Source of the DNA: an uncultured Burkholderiales bacterium
Lineage (GTDB): Bacteria; Pseudomonadota; Gammaproteobacteria; Burkholderiales; Burkholderiaceae
Length of the DNA stretch: 64,000 nt
Direction: 5' to 3'
NCBI GenBank assembly: GCA_946480465.1
Contig: CAMLJY010000022.1
Span: 1 to 64,000 of the forward strand
Of this stretch, positions 32,833-41,080 are shown in pieces. The notes beneath the pieces are model-generated. The model had not been told where the DNA came from. It did not search any database and worked only from the letters and a program-made list of their open reading frames with translations. How positions within the stretch are numbered: the stretch's first letter is position 1; every line of letters begins with the position of its first letter. The position numbers and the translations under genes are program-made.

Positions 32833-34182
32833 ATGCGCAACCGAATCCGGTCCCTGGTCTACATGGCCTGCGGCGCGGGCCTGGTGCCTGCGCTGGCCCG
32901 GCCGACGGCGGCGCGCGCGGCAGCGGCGCCGGCGGGGCCGGCACGCGTCACCGTGCTGACCTCGTTCCCTGCCGAGCTGGTGGCCGCGTACAAAAGCGCC
33001 TATGAAGCCGCCACTCCCGGCGTGGTGCTCGAGCAGGTGTCGCGCAATGCCAGCGAGCTGCCGGGCTACCTCGCGTCGCTGCCGCCGGGCCAGCGGCCGG
33101 ACGTGGTGTGGGCGTCCGACCCCGGCGCATTCGTGGCCATGGCGCAGCGCGGGCTGCTGCAGCCGGCGCCGGGCGTGCGCAATGCCGGCATTCCGGAGCG
33201 GATCGGCCACTTTCCGATGAACGGACCCGGCGCGCTCTACTTCGGCCAGGCGGTGTCGGGCTATGGCCTGATGTGGAACGAGGCCGCGCTGCGCCAGCGC
33301 GGGCTGCGCATTCCCGCGGGCTGGCAGGACGTGGCGGACGGCGCCTACGCTGGCCAGGTGGCGATGTGCTCGCCGCTGCGCTCGGGCACCACGCAGGTGA
33401 TGGTCGATGCGGTGCTGCAGGCCGAAGGCTGGGACGCGGGCTGGGCGCTGTGGGCCTTCATCGCCGGCCACTGCCGCACCATTTCAGCCCGCAGCGGCGA
33501 CGTGCCGGCGGACGTGGCTGCCGGCCGGGCCGCCGTTGGCCTGGTGGTGGACTTCCTGGCGCTGGCGGCGCGCGCGGGCGGGGCGCCGGTGGCGTTCGCC
33601 TATCCGGCCCGCACCGCGGTGCTGCCGGCCAGCATCGCCGTCGTCGCCGGTGCGCGCATGCCGGCCGAGGGCGAGCGCTTCGTGCGCTACGCGCTGTCGA
33701 ATGCGGGGCAGGCGCTGCTGTACGACGCGCGCATCCGCCGCATGCCGGCCTCGCCCTTTGCCGCGGCGTCGATGCAAGTGCCGGCCGATTTCCCGAACGT
33801 GTATGCGGTGGCGCGCAAGTCGCCTTTGAAATTCGACCTCGGCCTGTATGAATCACGCCGCGCGCTGGTGGCTGCGCTGTTCGAGCGGACGATCACCCGG
33901 CCGCATGCCGAGCTGCGGCAGGCGGTGCAGGCCATTCACCGCGCTGAGCGCGAGGCCGCGAAGGCGGCCGATGGCGCCGTGCTGCAGCGGCTCGCCCGTG
34001 CCCGCGCGCTGGTGGGGCAAGCCGTCGTCGGCGCCGTGCGCAGCATGGCCGAGAACGCGCGTGCCGACCTGGCGCAGGCCGGCACCGAGCGCAGCCACGC
34101 CTGGACCGATGCCGCACGTGCGAACTACCAGGAGGCCATGCGCCTTGCCACTGGCGCTGATGCGCGCCATCAGAAGGTGTGA
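32833..34182 (+). CDS. ABC transporter substrate-binding protein (FbpA/PhnS-like), copy 1
   Basis: This periplasmic binding protein has 449 residues. A signal peptide runs to ARAAAA (about residue 35). The mature start VTVLTSFPAELVAAYKSAYEA is typical of the iron/thiamine/phosphonate class (SBP_bac_1/6), followed by PDVVWASDPGAF and SPLRSGTTQVMVD. It is longer than FbpA-type proteins (about 340) by a helical C-terminal extension of some 100 residues (RALVAALFERTITRPHAELRQA and on), shared with the paralogue downstream. Its last codons overlap operator copy C. The ligand is not identified; the Ser-Gly-Thr-Thr loop is compatible with an anionic ligand. Confidence 0.88.
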   Translation: MRNRIRSLVYMACGAGLVPALARPTAARAAAAPAGPARVTVLTSFPAELVAAYKSAYEAATPGVVLEQVSRNASELPGYLASLPPGQRPDVVWASDPGAFVAMAQRGLLQPAPGVRNAGIPERIGHFPMNGPGALYFGQAVSGYGLMWNEAALRQRGLRIPAGWQDVADGAYAGQVAMCSPLRSGTTQVMVDAVLQAEGWDAGWALWAFIAGHCRTISARSGDVPADVAAGRAAVGLVVDFLALAARAGGAPVAFAYPARTAVLPASIAVVAGARMPAEGERFVRYALSNAGQALLYDARIRRMPASPFAAASMQVPADFPNVYAVARKSPLKFDLGLYESRRALVAALFERTITRPHAELRQAVQAIHRAEREAAKAADGAVLQRLARARALVGQAVVGAVRSMAENARADLAQAGTERSHAWTDAARANYQEAMRLATGADARHQKV

Positions 34183-34188
34183 TTGGAC
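34157..34188 (+). promoter_or_regulatory. Repeated operator, copy C
   Basis: This is the third copy of the 32-nt sequence: TGATGCG-C-GCCATCA followed by GAAGGTGTGATTGGAC. The inner pair of the dyad is mismatched here. It overlaps the end of the first binding-protein gene (stop at 34180-34182) and lies 78 bp before the second binding-protein start. Confidence 0.75.
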
Positions 34189-34266
34189 CGGATGGCCGGC
34201 CATTCGAACAATGAACCCCAGTCGCCGAATCAGCGGCGGCCCTGCCCGAACCGAAGGAGACCCGAC

Positions 34267-35604
34267 GTGACCCGCCATTCCATTCGAATTCCGCACCGCT
34301 TCGCCATGGCCGCATTGGCACTGGGCCTGGCCGGTGCCGCCCAGGCCGGCACCGTGACGGTGGTCACGTCCTTCCCGAAGGAGGTGACGCAGGCCTACAA
34401 GCAGGCCTTCGAGAAGGCGAATCCGGACATCAAGCTGGAGATCCTGAACCGCAGCACGACCGCCAGCGTGGCCTACGTGCGCGAGACGCCGGCCGGGCAG
34501 CGGCCGGACGTGTTCTGGGCTTCCGCGCCGGACGCGTTCGAGGTGCTGGCCAAGGGCAAGCTGCTGGAGAAGGTGGACGACCTGGCCAATCCCGCGGCGC
34601 CGAAGATGGTGGGTTCCTATCCGTTGAACGACCCGGACGGCTACTACCTGGGCCAGGCCCTGGCCGGCTACGGGTTCATGTGGAACACGCGCTACCTGGC
34701 GGCCAACAAGGTGCAGCCGCCGGCGGAATGGGCCGACCTGGCCAAGCCGGCGTACTTCGGCCACGTGGCCATCAGCTCGCCGTCGCGCTCGGGCACCACC
34801 CACCTGACGGTGGAGACCCTGCTGCAAGGCGAAGGATGGGACAAGGGCTGGTCCGACCTGCTGCAGATCTGCGGCAATACCGCTGCCATCACCGAGCGCA
34901 GCTTCGGCGTGCCCGATGGCGTCAACAACGGCCAGTACGGCATCGGCATCGTCATCGACTTCTTCGGCTTGTCGCCGAAGTATTCGGGCTTTCCGGTGGA
35001 GTTTGCCTACCCCAGCGTGACGGCGATCGTGCCCGCCAACATCGGTCTGGTGGCCGGGGCGAAGAACGCGGAAGAGGGCCGCAAGTTCATCCAGTACACG
35101 CTGTCGCGCGCCGGGCAGCAGCTGCTCACCAACCCGCAGCTGTCGCGCCTGCCCATCCTGCCGCCGGGCGAGTACAAGGCGCCCGCGGGCTACCCGAATG
35201 CCTACGAGATCGCCAAGAAGGCGAAGGTGAAGTTCGATGCCGATCTGTCCGCCAGCCGCTACAACCTGGTCGCCTCCCTGTTCGACCAGACCATCACCTT
35301 TCGCCACAAGGAACTGACGGCCGCCACGAAGGCGATCCATGCCGCCGAAGCCGCGCTGGCCGCCAAGCCCCATCCGCAAGCCGCCACCCTGGTGAAGCAG
35401 GCACGCGACCTGGCCTTCAAGCCGCTGGTCAGCGGATCGGCTGCGGCGGACAAGACCTTCCTCGCCACCTTCTCGGCCGACAAGAAGAACGCCGAGGCCA
35501 ACAAGCAGGTGACCGGCCTGGAAGGCCATTGGAGCGGCAAGGCGCAGGCCAACTACGAGAAGGCTCGCACGCTGGCCGAGCAAGCCCTGGCCCTGGTGAA
35601 GTGA
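34267..35604 (+). CDS. ABC transporter substrate-binding protein (FbpA/PhnS-like), copy 2
   Basis: This 445-residue paralogue of the preceding protein starts with GTG after GAAGGAGA. The signal peptide AMAALALGLAGAAQA is cleaved before GTVTVVTSFPKEVTQAYKQA. Shared landmarks with copy 1 are PAGQRPDV(F/V)WAS, YLGQALAGYGFMWN, SRSGTTHLTVE, and the helical C-terminal extension (LFDQTITFRHKELTAATKAIH). This copy is Lys-rich and more regular than copy 1, so it may be the main receptor. It precedes the fused permease gene, with a strong hairpin in the 54-bp gap that could limit read-through. Confidence 0.9.
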   Translation: MTRHSIRIPHRFAMAALALGLAGAAQAGTVTVVTSFPKEVTQAYKQAFEKANPDIKLEILNRSTTASVAYVRETPAGQRPDVFWASAPDAFEVLAKGKLLEKVDDLANPAAPKMVGSYPLNDPDGYYLGQALAGYGFMWNTRYLAANKVQPPAEWADLAKPAYFGHVAISSPSRSGTTHLTVETLLQGEGWDKGWSDLLQICGNTAAITERSFGVPDGVNNGQYGIGIVIDFFGLSPKYSGFPVEFAYPSVTAIVPANIGLVAGAKNAEEGRKFIQYTLSRAGQQLLTNPQLSRLPILPPGEYKAPAGYPNAYEIAKKAKVKFDADLSASRYNLVASLFDQTITFRHKELTAATKAIHAAEAALAAKPHPQAATLVKQARDLAFKPLVSGSAAADKTFLATFSADKKNAEANKQVTGLEGHWSGKAQANYEKARTLAEQALALVK

Positions 35605-35620
35605 TGGCCGCCGTCCGACC

Positions 35621-35641
35621 GTCCGGCGCTGCGCGCCGGAC
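35621..35641 (+). promoter_or_regulatory. Intercistronic hairpin between binding protein and permease
   Basis: A perfect 9-bp stem GTCCGGCGC / GCGCCGGAC with a TGC loop begins 16 bases after the binding-protein stop. No T-tract follows. Such hairpins commonly stabilise the abundant binding-protein mRNA or lower permease expression. Confidence 0.6.
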
Positions 35642-35658
35642 CCGCCAAGGGAGCATTC

Positions 35659-37482
35659 ATGCGTGAGTTTTCGTTCGGGGCGGCCCGCCCCGCATCGGCC
35701 GCGGGTGCCGGCCCCGGCCTGGGTGCCGGCGTGTGGGCCGCCGGCGGCCTGGTGCTGGCCTTCCTGCTGCTGTTCCTGGTGCTGCCGGTGGCTTGGGTCT
35801 TCTTCACCGCCTTCGTCAATGCCGATGGCTCGTTGACCTTCGGGCACTTCGGCGCCTTCTTCGCGCAGCCGCTGATGCGCGAATCGTTCTTCAACAGCCT
35901 CTACGTCGCGGCGATGTCCACGGTCTTCGCGGCGCTGATCGCGGTGCCGCTGGCGTATTTCACGGTGCGCTTCCAGTTCCGCGGCGCCATCCTGATCCAG
36001 ACGCTGGGCGTGCTGCCGCTGGTGATGCCGCCCTTCGTCGGCGCGGTGGCGCTGCAGCTGATCTTCGGCCGCTCGGGCACGGTGAACCTGCTGCTGAACC
36101 AGGCCTTCGGCTTCACCATCCCGGTGATGGACGGCATGAACGGCGTGATTTTCGTCGAGTCCATCCATTACTTCCCGTTCATCCTGATGAACCTGACGCT
36201 CGCATTGCGCAATATCGACGGCGCGATGGAAGAGGCGGCGATGAGCCTGGGCTGCCGCGGCTGGCGCCTCTTCTGGCGGGTGATCTTCCCGCTGGGGCTG
36301 CCGGGCTTCGTGGCCGGGGCGTCGCTGGTCTTCGTGAAGGTGTTCGACGACCTGGGCACGCCGCTGGTGCTGGGCACCACCAACATGCTGGCGCCGCAGG
36401 CCTACCTGCGCATCACGCAGGTGGGGGTGGAGGACCCGCTGGGCTACGTGATCAGCGTGATCATGATCCTGTTCTCGGTGCTGGCGATGGGCCTGTCGGC
36501 GCGTGCGCTGCAGGGCAGGGACTTCAGCACGCTGCAAAAGGGCGGCGGCAGCATCCAGCGGCGGCGGCTGACGCCGCTGGGCGCGCTGGGCGCCTACGGC
36601 TGGATCGGGCTGGTGTTGCTGCTCACGCTGTCGCCGCACCTGGGCGTGCTGCTGCTGTCGCTGGGCACGGTGTGGAGCTTCTCGCCGCTGCCCGATGGCT
36701 TCACGCTCGCCCACTACGCCACGCTGGTGCACGACGCCGGCGGCATGGTGCAGAACACGCTGCTGTACTGCGGCCTGGCGGCGGGCATCGACGTGCTGCT
36801 GGGCACCACCATCGCCTACCTGATCCACCGCACCCGGCTGCCCGGCCGGCGCTGGCTGGATTCCATCGCCACCGCGGCGCTGGCCATTCCCGGCCTGGTG
36901 CTCGCCATCGGCTACCTGCGCTTCTTCGGCGGCGTCACCGTGCCGGGCACCAACACGCTGCTGACCAGCACCTGGGTGATGATCATGCTGGCCTACGCGG
37001 TGCGGCGGCTGCCGTATGCGCTGCGCTCCTGCGTGGCGGCGCTGCAGCAGGTGCACGTGTCACTGGAAGAGGCGGCCGAGAGCGTGGGCGCCACCAAGAT
37101 GCGCACCATCCGCCGCGTGGTGGTGCCGCTGATGGCCGGCGGCATCCTGGCCGGCTTCGTCACCAGCTTCGTCACCGCGGCGGTCGAGCTGTCGGCCACC
37201 ATCATGCTGGCCTCCAGCGAGTCGCAGGCGCCGATGAGCTACGGCATCTACCTGTACATGCAGAGCGTGGCCGGCCGCGGGCCGGGCGCGGCGCTGGGCG
37301 TGCTGGCCATCGTCGTCGTCGCCGTCGGCACCTACCTGTCGCATGTGGTGGTGGCGCGGGCCGGCGCCGCGGCGAACACGCCGCCGCCGGCGGACGAGCC
37401 GCTGGCGCCGCTGCCGCCCGAAGTGAGCGTCAGCAGCGTGGCGACCACCACGCCGCCCGCCGACAACCCGGCCAGCCGTTGA
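35659..37482 (+). CDS. ABC transporter permease, two fused permease domains (FbpB/PhnU-like)
   Basis: This 607-residue inner-membrane protein has about 12 hydrophobic segments in two homologous halves. Each half has an EAA coupling loop: MEEAAMSLGCRGWRLFWRVIFP in the first and LEEAAESVGATKMRTIRRVVVP in the second. The duplication is typical of FbpB and of putative 2-aminoethylphosphonate permeases, where one polypeptide gives the full channel. It is the only permease gene in the cluster and so must serve both binding proteins and one or both ATPases. The C-terminal tail is Pro/Val-rich and hydrophilic. The start follows AAGGGAG. Confidence 0.92.
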   Translation: MREFSFGAARPASAAGAGPGLGAGVWAAGGLVLAFLLLFLVLPVAWVFFTAFVNADGSLTFGHFGAFFAQPLMRESFFNSLYVAAMSTVFAALIAVPLAYFTVRFQFRGAILIQTLGVLPLVMPPFVGAVALQLIFGRSGTVNLLLNQAFGFTIPVMDGMNGVIFVESIHYFPFILMNLTLALRNIDGAMEEAAMSLGCRGWRLFWRVIFPLGLPGFVAGASLVFVKVFDDLGTPLVLGTTNMLAPQAYLRITQVGVEDPLGYVISVIMILFSVLAMGLSARALQGRDFSTLQKGGGSIQRRRLTPLGALGAYGWIGLVLLLTLSPHLGVLLLSLGTVWSFSPLPDGFTLAHYATLVHDAGGMVQNTLLYCGLAAGIDVLLGTTIAYLIHRTRLPGRRWLDSIATAALAIPGLVLAIGYLRFFGGVTVPGTNTLLTSTWVMIMLAYAVRRLPYALRSCVAALQQVHVSLEEAAESVGATKMRTIRRVVVPLMAGGILAGFVTSFVTAAVELSATIMLASSESQAPMSYGIYLYMQSVAGRGPGAALGVLAIVVVAVGTYLSHVVVARAGAAANTPPPADEPLAPLPPEVSVSSVATTTPPADNPASR

Positions 37483-37508
37483 ACCCCACCTTGTCGGAGA
37501 ACATCCCC

Positions 37509-38594
37509 ATGCAGAAAGTCAGCGTCCAGTGCGAGGACATCCGCCTGTCCTACGGCGACACGCCGGTGCTGAAGAACGTCAACATCGAGATCCGCCCGGG
37601 CGAATTCTTCGCGCTGCTCGGCCCCTCGGGTTCCGGCAAGTCCACGCTGCTGCGGCTGATCGCCGGTTTCAACCGGCATCAGCACGGCCGGCTGCTGATC
37701 GACGGCCGCGACGTCAGCGGCCTGCCGCCCTGGAAGCGCAACATCGGCATGGTGTTCCAGAGCTACGCGCTGTGGCCGCACATGACGGTGTGGGACAACG
37801 TCGCCTTCGGCCTGGTGGAGCGGCGGCTGGACAAGCGCGCGATCCAGGCCCGCGTGGGCGCGGCGCTGGAACTGGTGGGCCTTGCGGCGCACGCCGGGCG
37901 GCGGCCCAACCAGCTGTCCGGCGGGCAGCAGCAGCGGGTGGCGCTGGCACGCACCGTGGTCATCGAGCCGCAGGTGCTGCTGCTGGACGAGCCGCTGTCC
38001 AACCTGGACAAGTCGCTGCGGGTGCAGATGCGGCAGGAGCTGTGGTCGCTGCAGCGGCGCCTGGGCATCACCACCATCTTCGTCACCCACGACCAGGAAG
38101 AGGCGATGACCACCGCCGACCGCATGGCCATCCTCGACAAGGGCGTGGTGCAGCAGCTGGGCACGCCGGCGGCGCTGTACGACTACCCGGCGAATGCCTT
38201 CGTCGCCTCCTTCGTCGGCACGATGAACCTGCTGCCGGCGCGCGTCAGCCGGCGGCAGGGGCGGTCGCTGATGCTGCAGCTGGACGGCATCGGGGACTTC
38301 GAGTGGGCGGCCGATGCCGACCTGCCCGCGGCCGAGCGGCTGATGCTCAGCTTCCGGCCGCACAGCCTCTGCGTCGATGCCGCGGATGCGGCGCGTGATG
38401 CGCGCTACCTCTGGCTGCCCGGTGTCGTCGAGGCCAGCGAGTTCCTCGGCGAAGCGATGCGCTACCACGTGCGCGTGGGCAGCCACAGCGTCTGCGTCGA
38501 CGAGCCGCACCGCGCTGGCCTGCCGCGCCACGAGGCGGGCAGCGCCATCGGCCTGGGGCTGGACCGCACGCAGGTGAGGCTGCTGGCGCACTGA
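37509..38594 (+). CDS. ABC transporter ATPase (iron/phosphonate/polyamine type), copy 2
   Basis: This 361-residue ATPase starts 26 bp after the permease stop. Walker A GPSGSGKS lies at residues 38-45, then Q-loop FQSYALWPH, signature LSGGQQQRVALAR, Walker B VLLLDEPLSN and H-loop VTHDQEEAMT. It is the same length as the first ATPase and matches it over most of the nucleotide-binding domain; the C-terminal TOBE-like domain differs more. Being last in the SBP-permease-ATPase order, it is the canonical energy subunit for this permease. The substrate is unresolved (iron, phosphonate or a similar anion). Confidence 0.92.
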   Translation: MQKVSVQCEDIRLSYGDTPVLKNVNIEIRPGEFFALLGPSGSGKSTLLRLIAGFNRHQHGRLLIDGRDVSGLPPWKRNIGMVFQSYALWPHMTVWDNVAFGLVERRLDKRAIQARVGAALELVGLAAHAGRRPNQLSGGQQQRVALARTVVIEPQVLLLDEPLSNLDKSLRVQMRQELWSLQRRLGITTIFVTHDQEEAMTTADRMAILDKGVVQQLGTPAALYDYPANAFVASFVGTMNLLPARVSRRQGRSLMLQLDGIGDFEWAADADLPAAERLMLSFRPHSLCVDAADAARDARYLWLPGVVEASEFLGEAMRYHVRVGSHSVCVDEPHRAGLPRHEAGSAIGLGLDRTQVRLLAH

Positions 38595-38659
38595 CCGACC
38601 GCAGCCGCACACGGGCCGGCGCGCTGGATCGTCGGCGCCGCTGAGCGATAGTCGGGCAC

Positions 38660-39619
38660 ATGCCCTCGACCGTCTCCGGCGCCATCCCCGGCGCCCGCCC
38701 GCGCCGCATCGGCGGCGTCGCCTTCATCTTCGTCGCGCTGATGTGCTTCGGCGCGCTGGACACCACGGCCAAGGTGGCGGCCGCGGCCAGCGTGCCGGTG
38801 CTGATGGCGCTGTGGGTGCGCTACGTGGTGCAGACGGTCAGCACCGGCGCCGTGCTGTTGCCGCAACAGGGCCTGCGGCTGTTCCATACCGAGCGACCGG
38901 GCCTGCAGGCGCTGCGCGCACTGCTCTTGATCACCTGCAACGGCATCGCCTTCCTGAGCCTGGCGCACATGCACGTCGGCGAGTTCACCGCCATCGTGAT
39001 GCTGACCCCGCTGCTGCTCACCGTGGTGGCGGCCGTGGGCCTGAAGGAGCGTGTGTCCTGGCTGCGCTGGGCCTGCGTGGCCGGCGGCTTCGCCGGCACG
39101 CTGGTGGTGCTGCGCCCGGGGCGCGAGATGTTCACGCCCGCGCTGCTGCTGCCCCTGGTGCTGGTGGCGGGCAATGGCGCGTTCCAGATCCTCACCAGCC
39201 AGCTGGCCAAGGTGGATCGGCCGGGCACCATCCATTTCTATTCCGGCCTGGGCGGGCTGGCGGTGACCAGCGCCGCGCTGCCTTTGGTGTGGCAGGCCCT
39301 GCCGCCGCGGCTGTGGGGGGTGATGGGCCTGATGGGCGTGTTCGGCGCGCTCGGCCACTTCCTGCTGATCATGGCCTATGCCCGCGCACCGGTGGCCATC
39401 CTCACGCCCTACCTGTACCTTCAGGTGGGCTTCGGCGCGCTCGGCGGCTGGATCGTGTTCTCGCACGTGCCGGACGACTGGTCGCTGATCGGCATCGCGA
39501 TGATCGTCGGCTGCGGCGTCTACGGCACCTGGCTGACGGGACGCGAGATCCTGCGTGGCGAGCGCACGCCCGATGCGCAGTCCAGCCTGGCCGCGATGGC
39601 CGGGGCCGACGAGCATTGA
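38660..39619 (+). CDS. EamA/DMT-superfamily transporter
   Basis: This 319-residue membrane protein has ten hydrophobic segments in two EamA repeats (IGGVAFIFVALMCFGALDTTAKV at the start; GEFTAIVMLTPLLLTVVAAVGLKE closing repeat one; APVAILTPYLYLQVGFGALGGW in repeat two). It is unrelated in sequence detail to the EamA protein at 19808. It starts 65 bp after the ATPase stop and is likely a separate unit or the tail of the same transcript. The exported substrate is unknown. Confidence 0.88.
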   Translation: MPSTVSGAIPGARPRRIGGVAFIFVALMCFGALDTTAKVAAAASVPVLMALWVRYVVQTVSTGAVLLPQQGLRLFHTERPGLQALRALLLITCNGIAFLSLAHMHVGEFTAIVMLTPLLLTVVAAVGLKERVSWLRWACVAGGFAGTLVVLRPGREMFTPALLLPLVLVAGNGAFQILTSQLAKVDRPGTIHFYSGLGGLAVTSAALPLVWQALPPRLWGVMGLMGVFGALGHFLLIMAYARAPVAILTPYLYLQVGFGALGGWIVFSHVPDDWSLIGIAMIVGCGVYGTWLTGREILRGERTPDAQSSLAAMAGADEH

Positions 39620-39922
39620 AGGGGAGCGCCGCGGTACCGCCAACCCGCGGCCCCTCCGGCTGAGTGCTTGCGCGGCCGCGGCCCGCCGTTAGACTCCGCC
39701 CCGCATCGACGGCGGCCCTTCGGCCGCCACCGCATCCCCACCGTGCACGCTGCCGCCTGGCCTCCCGCCTTCCTGCGCTGATCCGCCGCCGCCCTTGACG
39801 CCACCGGGCTCGAGGGCGTGCCGGCCGCGAATCGCGCCCGCCGACTGATTCCCGAATCGCCGCGCCGCGAGGCTTCGCCGCGGCCGGCCGGGCACCGTGC
39901 ATTCCTCATTCCGGATATTTCG
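39620..39922. other. 303-bp gap before the proline dehydrogenase gene
   Basis: No convincing gene lies here. Open frames in the gap are Arg/Pro-rich shadows. The proline-dehydrogenase frame extends back to 39818, but that extra segment is basic and low-complexity without a ribosome site. The last 40 bases are AT-richer (ATTCCTCATTCCGGATATTT), as expected for a promoter or leader. Confidence 0.5.
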
Positions 39923-40858
39923 ATGCAATCCATCATCCATCGCTGGATGGCGCAGGCCGTCCCCTTCATTCCCCGTGTGCTGCTGCAGCGCGTGTCGCGC
40001 CGCTACGTGGCGGGCGAGACCCTCGCCGATGCCGTCGCCTGCGTGCGCCGCCTGGCCATGGCCGGCTGCACGGCCACCGTCGACGTGCTGGGCGAGGTGA
40101 CCCAGTCGCTCGGGCAGGCCACGCAGGCGGCCGACGAGTACATCGCGCTGCTGGACGCGCTGCACCACGCCGGCAGGCGTGTCCCCGACCTCGCGGGCCA
40201 GCGCGCGCACGTCTCGCTGAAGCCCACGGCGTTCGGCCTGCTGATCGACCCCGCGCACTGCGAGGCGCAGATCGAGCGCGTGCTGCAGGCCGCGGCCCGG
40301 CACGGCAGCTTCGTGCGGCTGGACATGGAAGACCTGCGCTGCACGCAGGCCGAGATCGACCTGCTGGCACGACTGCGGCAGCGCCACGCGCACGTGGGCC
40401 TGGTGCTGCAGGCGTACCTGAAGCGCACCCACGACGACATCACCGCATTGGCCCGCCCGGGCGAGAACCTGCGCATCTGCAAGGGCATCTACGCCGAGGA
40501 CCCGGCGCACCTGGTGCCCCGCGCCGCCCGCGACCGCCGCGCCATCAACCCGCACTTCGTGCAGCACGTGCGGCGCTGCTTCGAGGCCGGCTGCTTCGTC
40601 GGCATCGCCACGCACGACGAGGCCTTGGTGGACGAGCTGATCGCGCTGGCCGAGGCCATGGCGGTGGAGCGCACGCGCTTCGAGTTCCAGATGCTGCTGG
40701 GCGTGTGCGAGCCGCTGCGCGACCGCCTGCTGCGCGCAGGGTTCGCGGTGCGCATCTACGTGCCGTACGGCCGCGACTGGATCGGCTACGGCACGCGCCG
40801 CATCAAGGAGAACCCGGCGATGGTGGGGCAGCTGCTGAAGGGCCTGCTGGCCCGCTGA
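39923..40858 (+). CDS. Proline dehydrogenase (monofunctional)
   Basis: This FAD enzyme oxidises proline to 1-pyrroline-5-carboxylate and passes electrons to the quinone pool. The 311-residue protein has the proline-dehydrogenase barrel motifs: VSLKPTAFGL, FVRLDMEDL, VGLVLQAYLKRT, LRICKGIYAED, and the C-terminal substrate/FAD signature YGRDWIGYGTRRIKENP. The start MQSIIHRWM is where homologues begin. It lacks the P5C-dehydrogenase domain of PutA, and no P5C dehydrogenase gene is adjacent. The length matches single-domain PRODH enzymes of Gram-positive type, which also occur in some Burkholderiales. Confidence 0.9.
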   Translation: MQSIIHRWMAQAVPFIPRVLLQRVSRRYVAGETLADAVACVRRLAMAGCTATVDVLGEVTQSLGQATQAADEYIALLDALHHAGRRVPDLAGQRAHVSLKPTAFGLLIDPAHCEAQIERVLQAAARHGSFVRLDMEDLRCTQAEIDLLARLRQRHAHVGLVLQAYLKRTHDDITALARPGENLRICKGIYAEDPAHLVPRAARDRRAINPHFVQHVRRCFEAGCFVGIATHDEALVDELIALAEAMAVERTRFEFQMLLGVCEPLRDRLLRAGFAVRIYVPYGRDWIGYGTRRIKENPAMVGQLLKGLLAR

Positions 40859-41080
40859 CGCCGGCTGAAACAGGCCGCCGGCGCGGACTCGGGTTCTCCC
40901 GTTGCCGGCGGCGAGACCGTGCGACGGATCATGCGCCTTTCAGGCGCTAGCACGGGCGGGCGGGCGCCGCTTTGCCGGCCGGGGCGGGGGGGCTGCGGTG
41001 TCATGCCGACGACACGCGGCGCCGCTACCGTGCCGGGCTTTCGACCCGTCCTTGGCGCCCCACCGCGAGGAGACACACCG

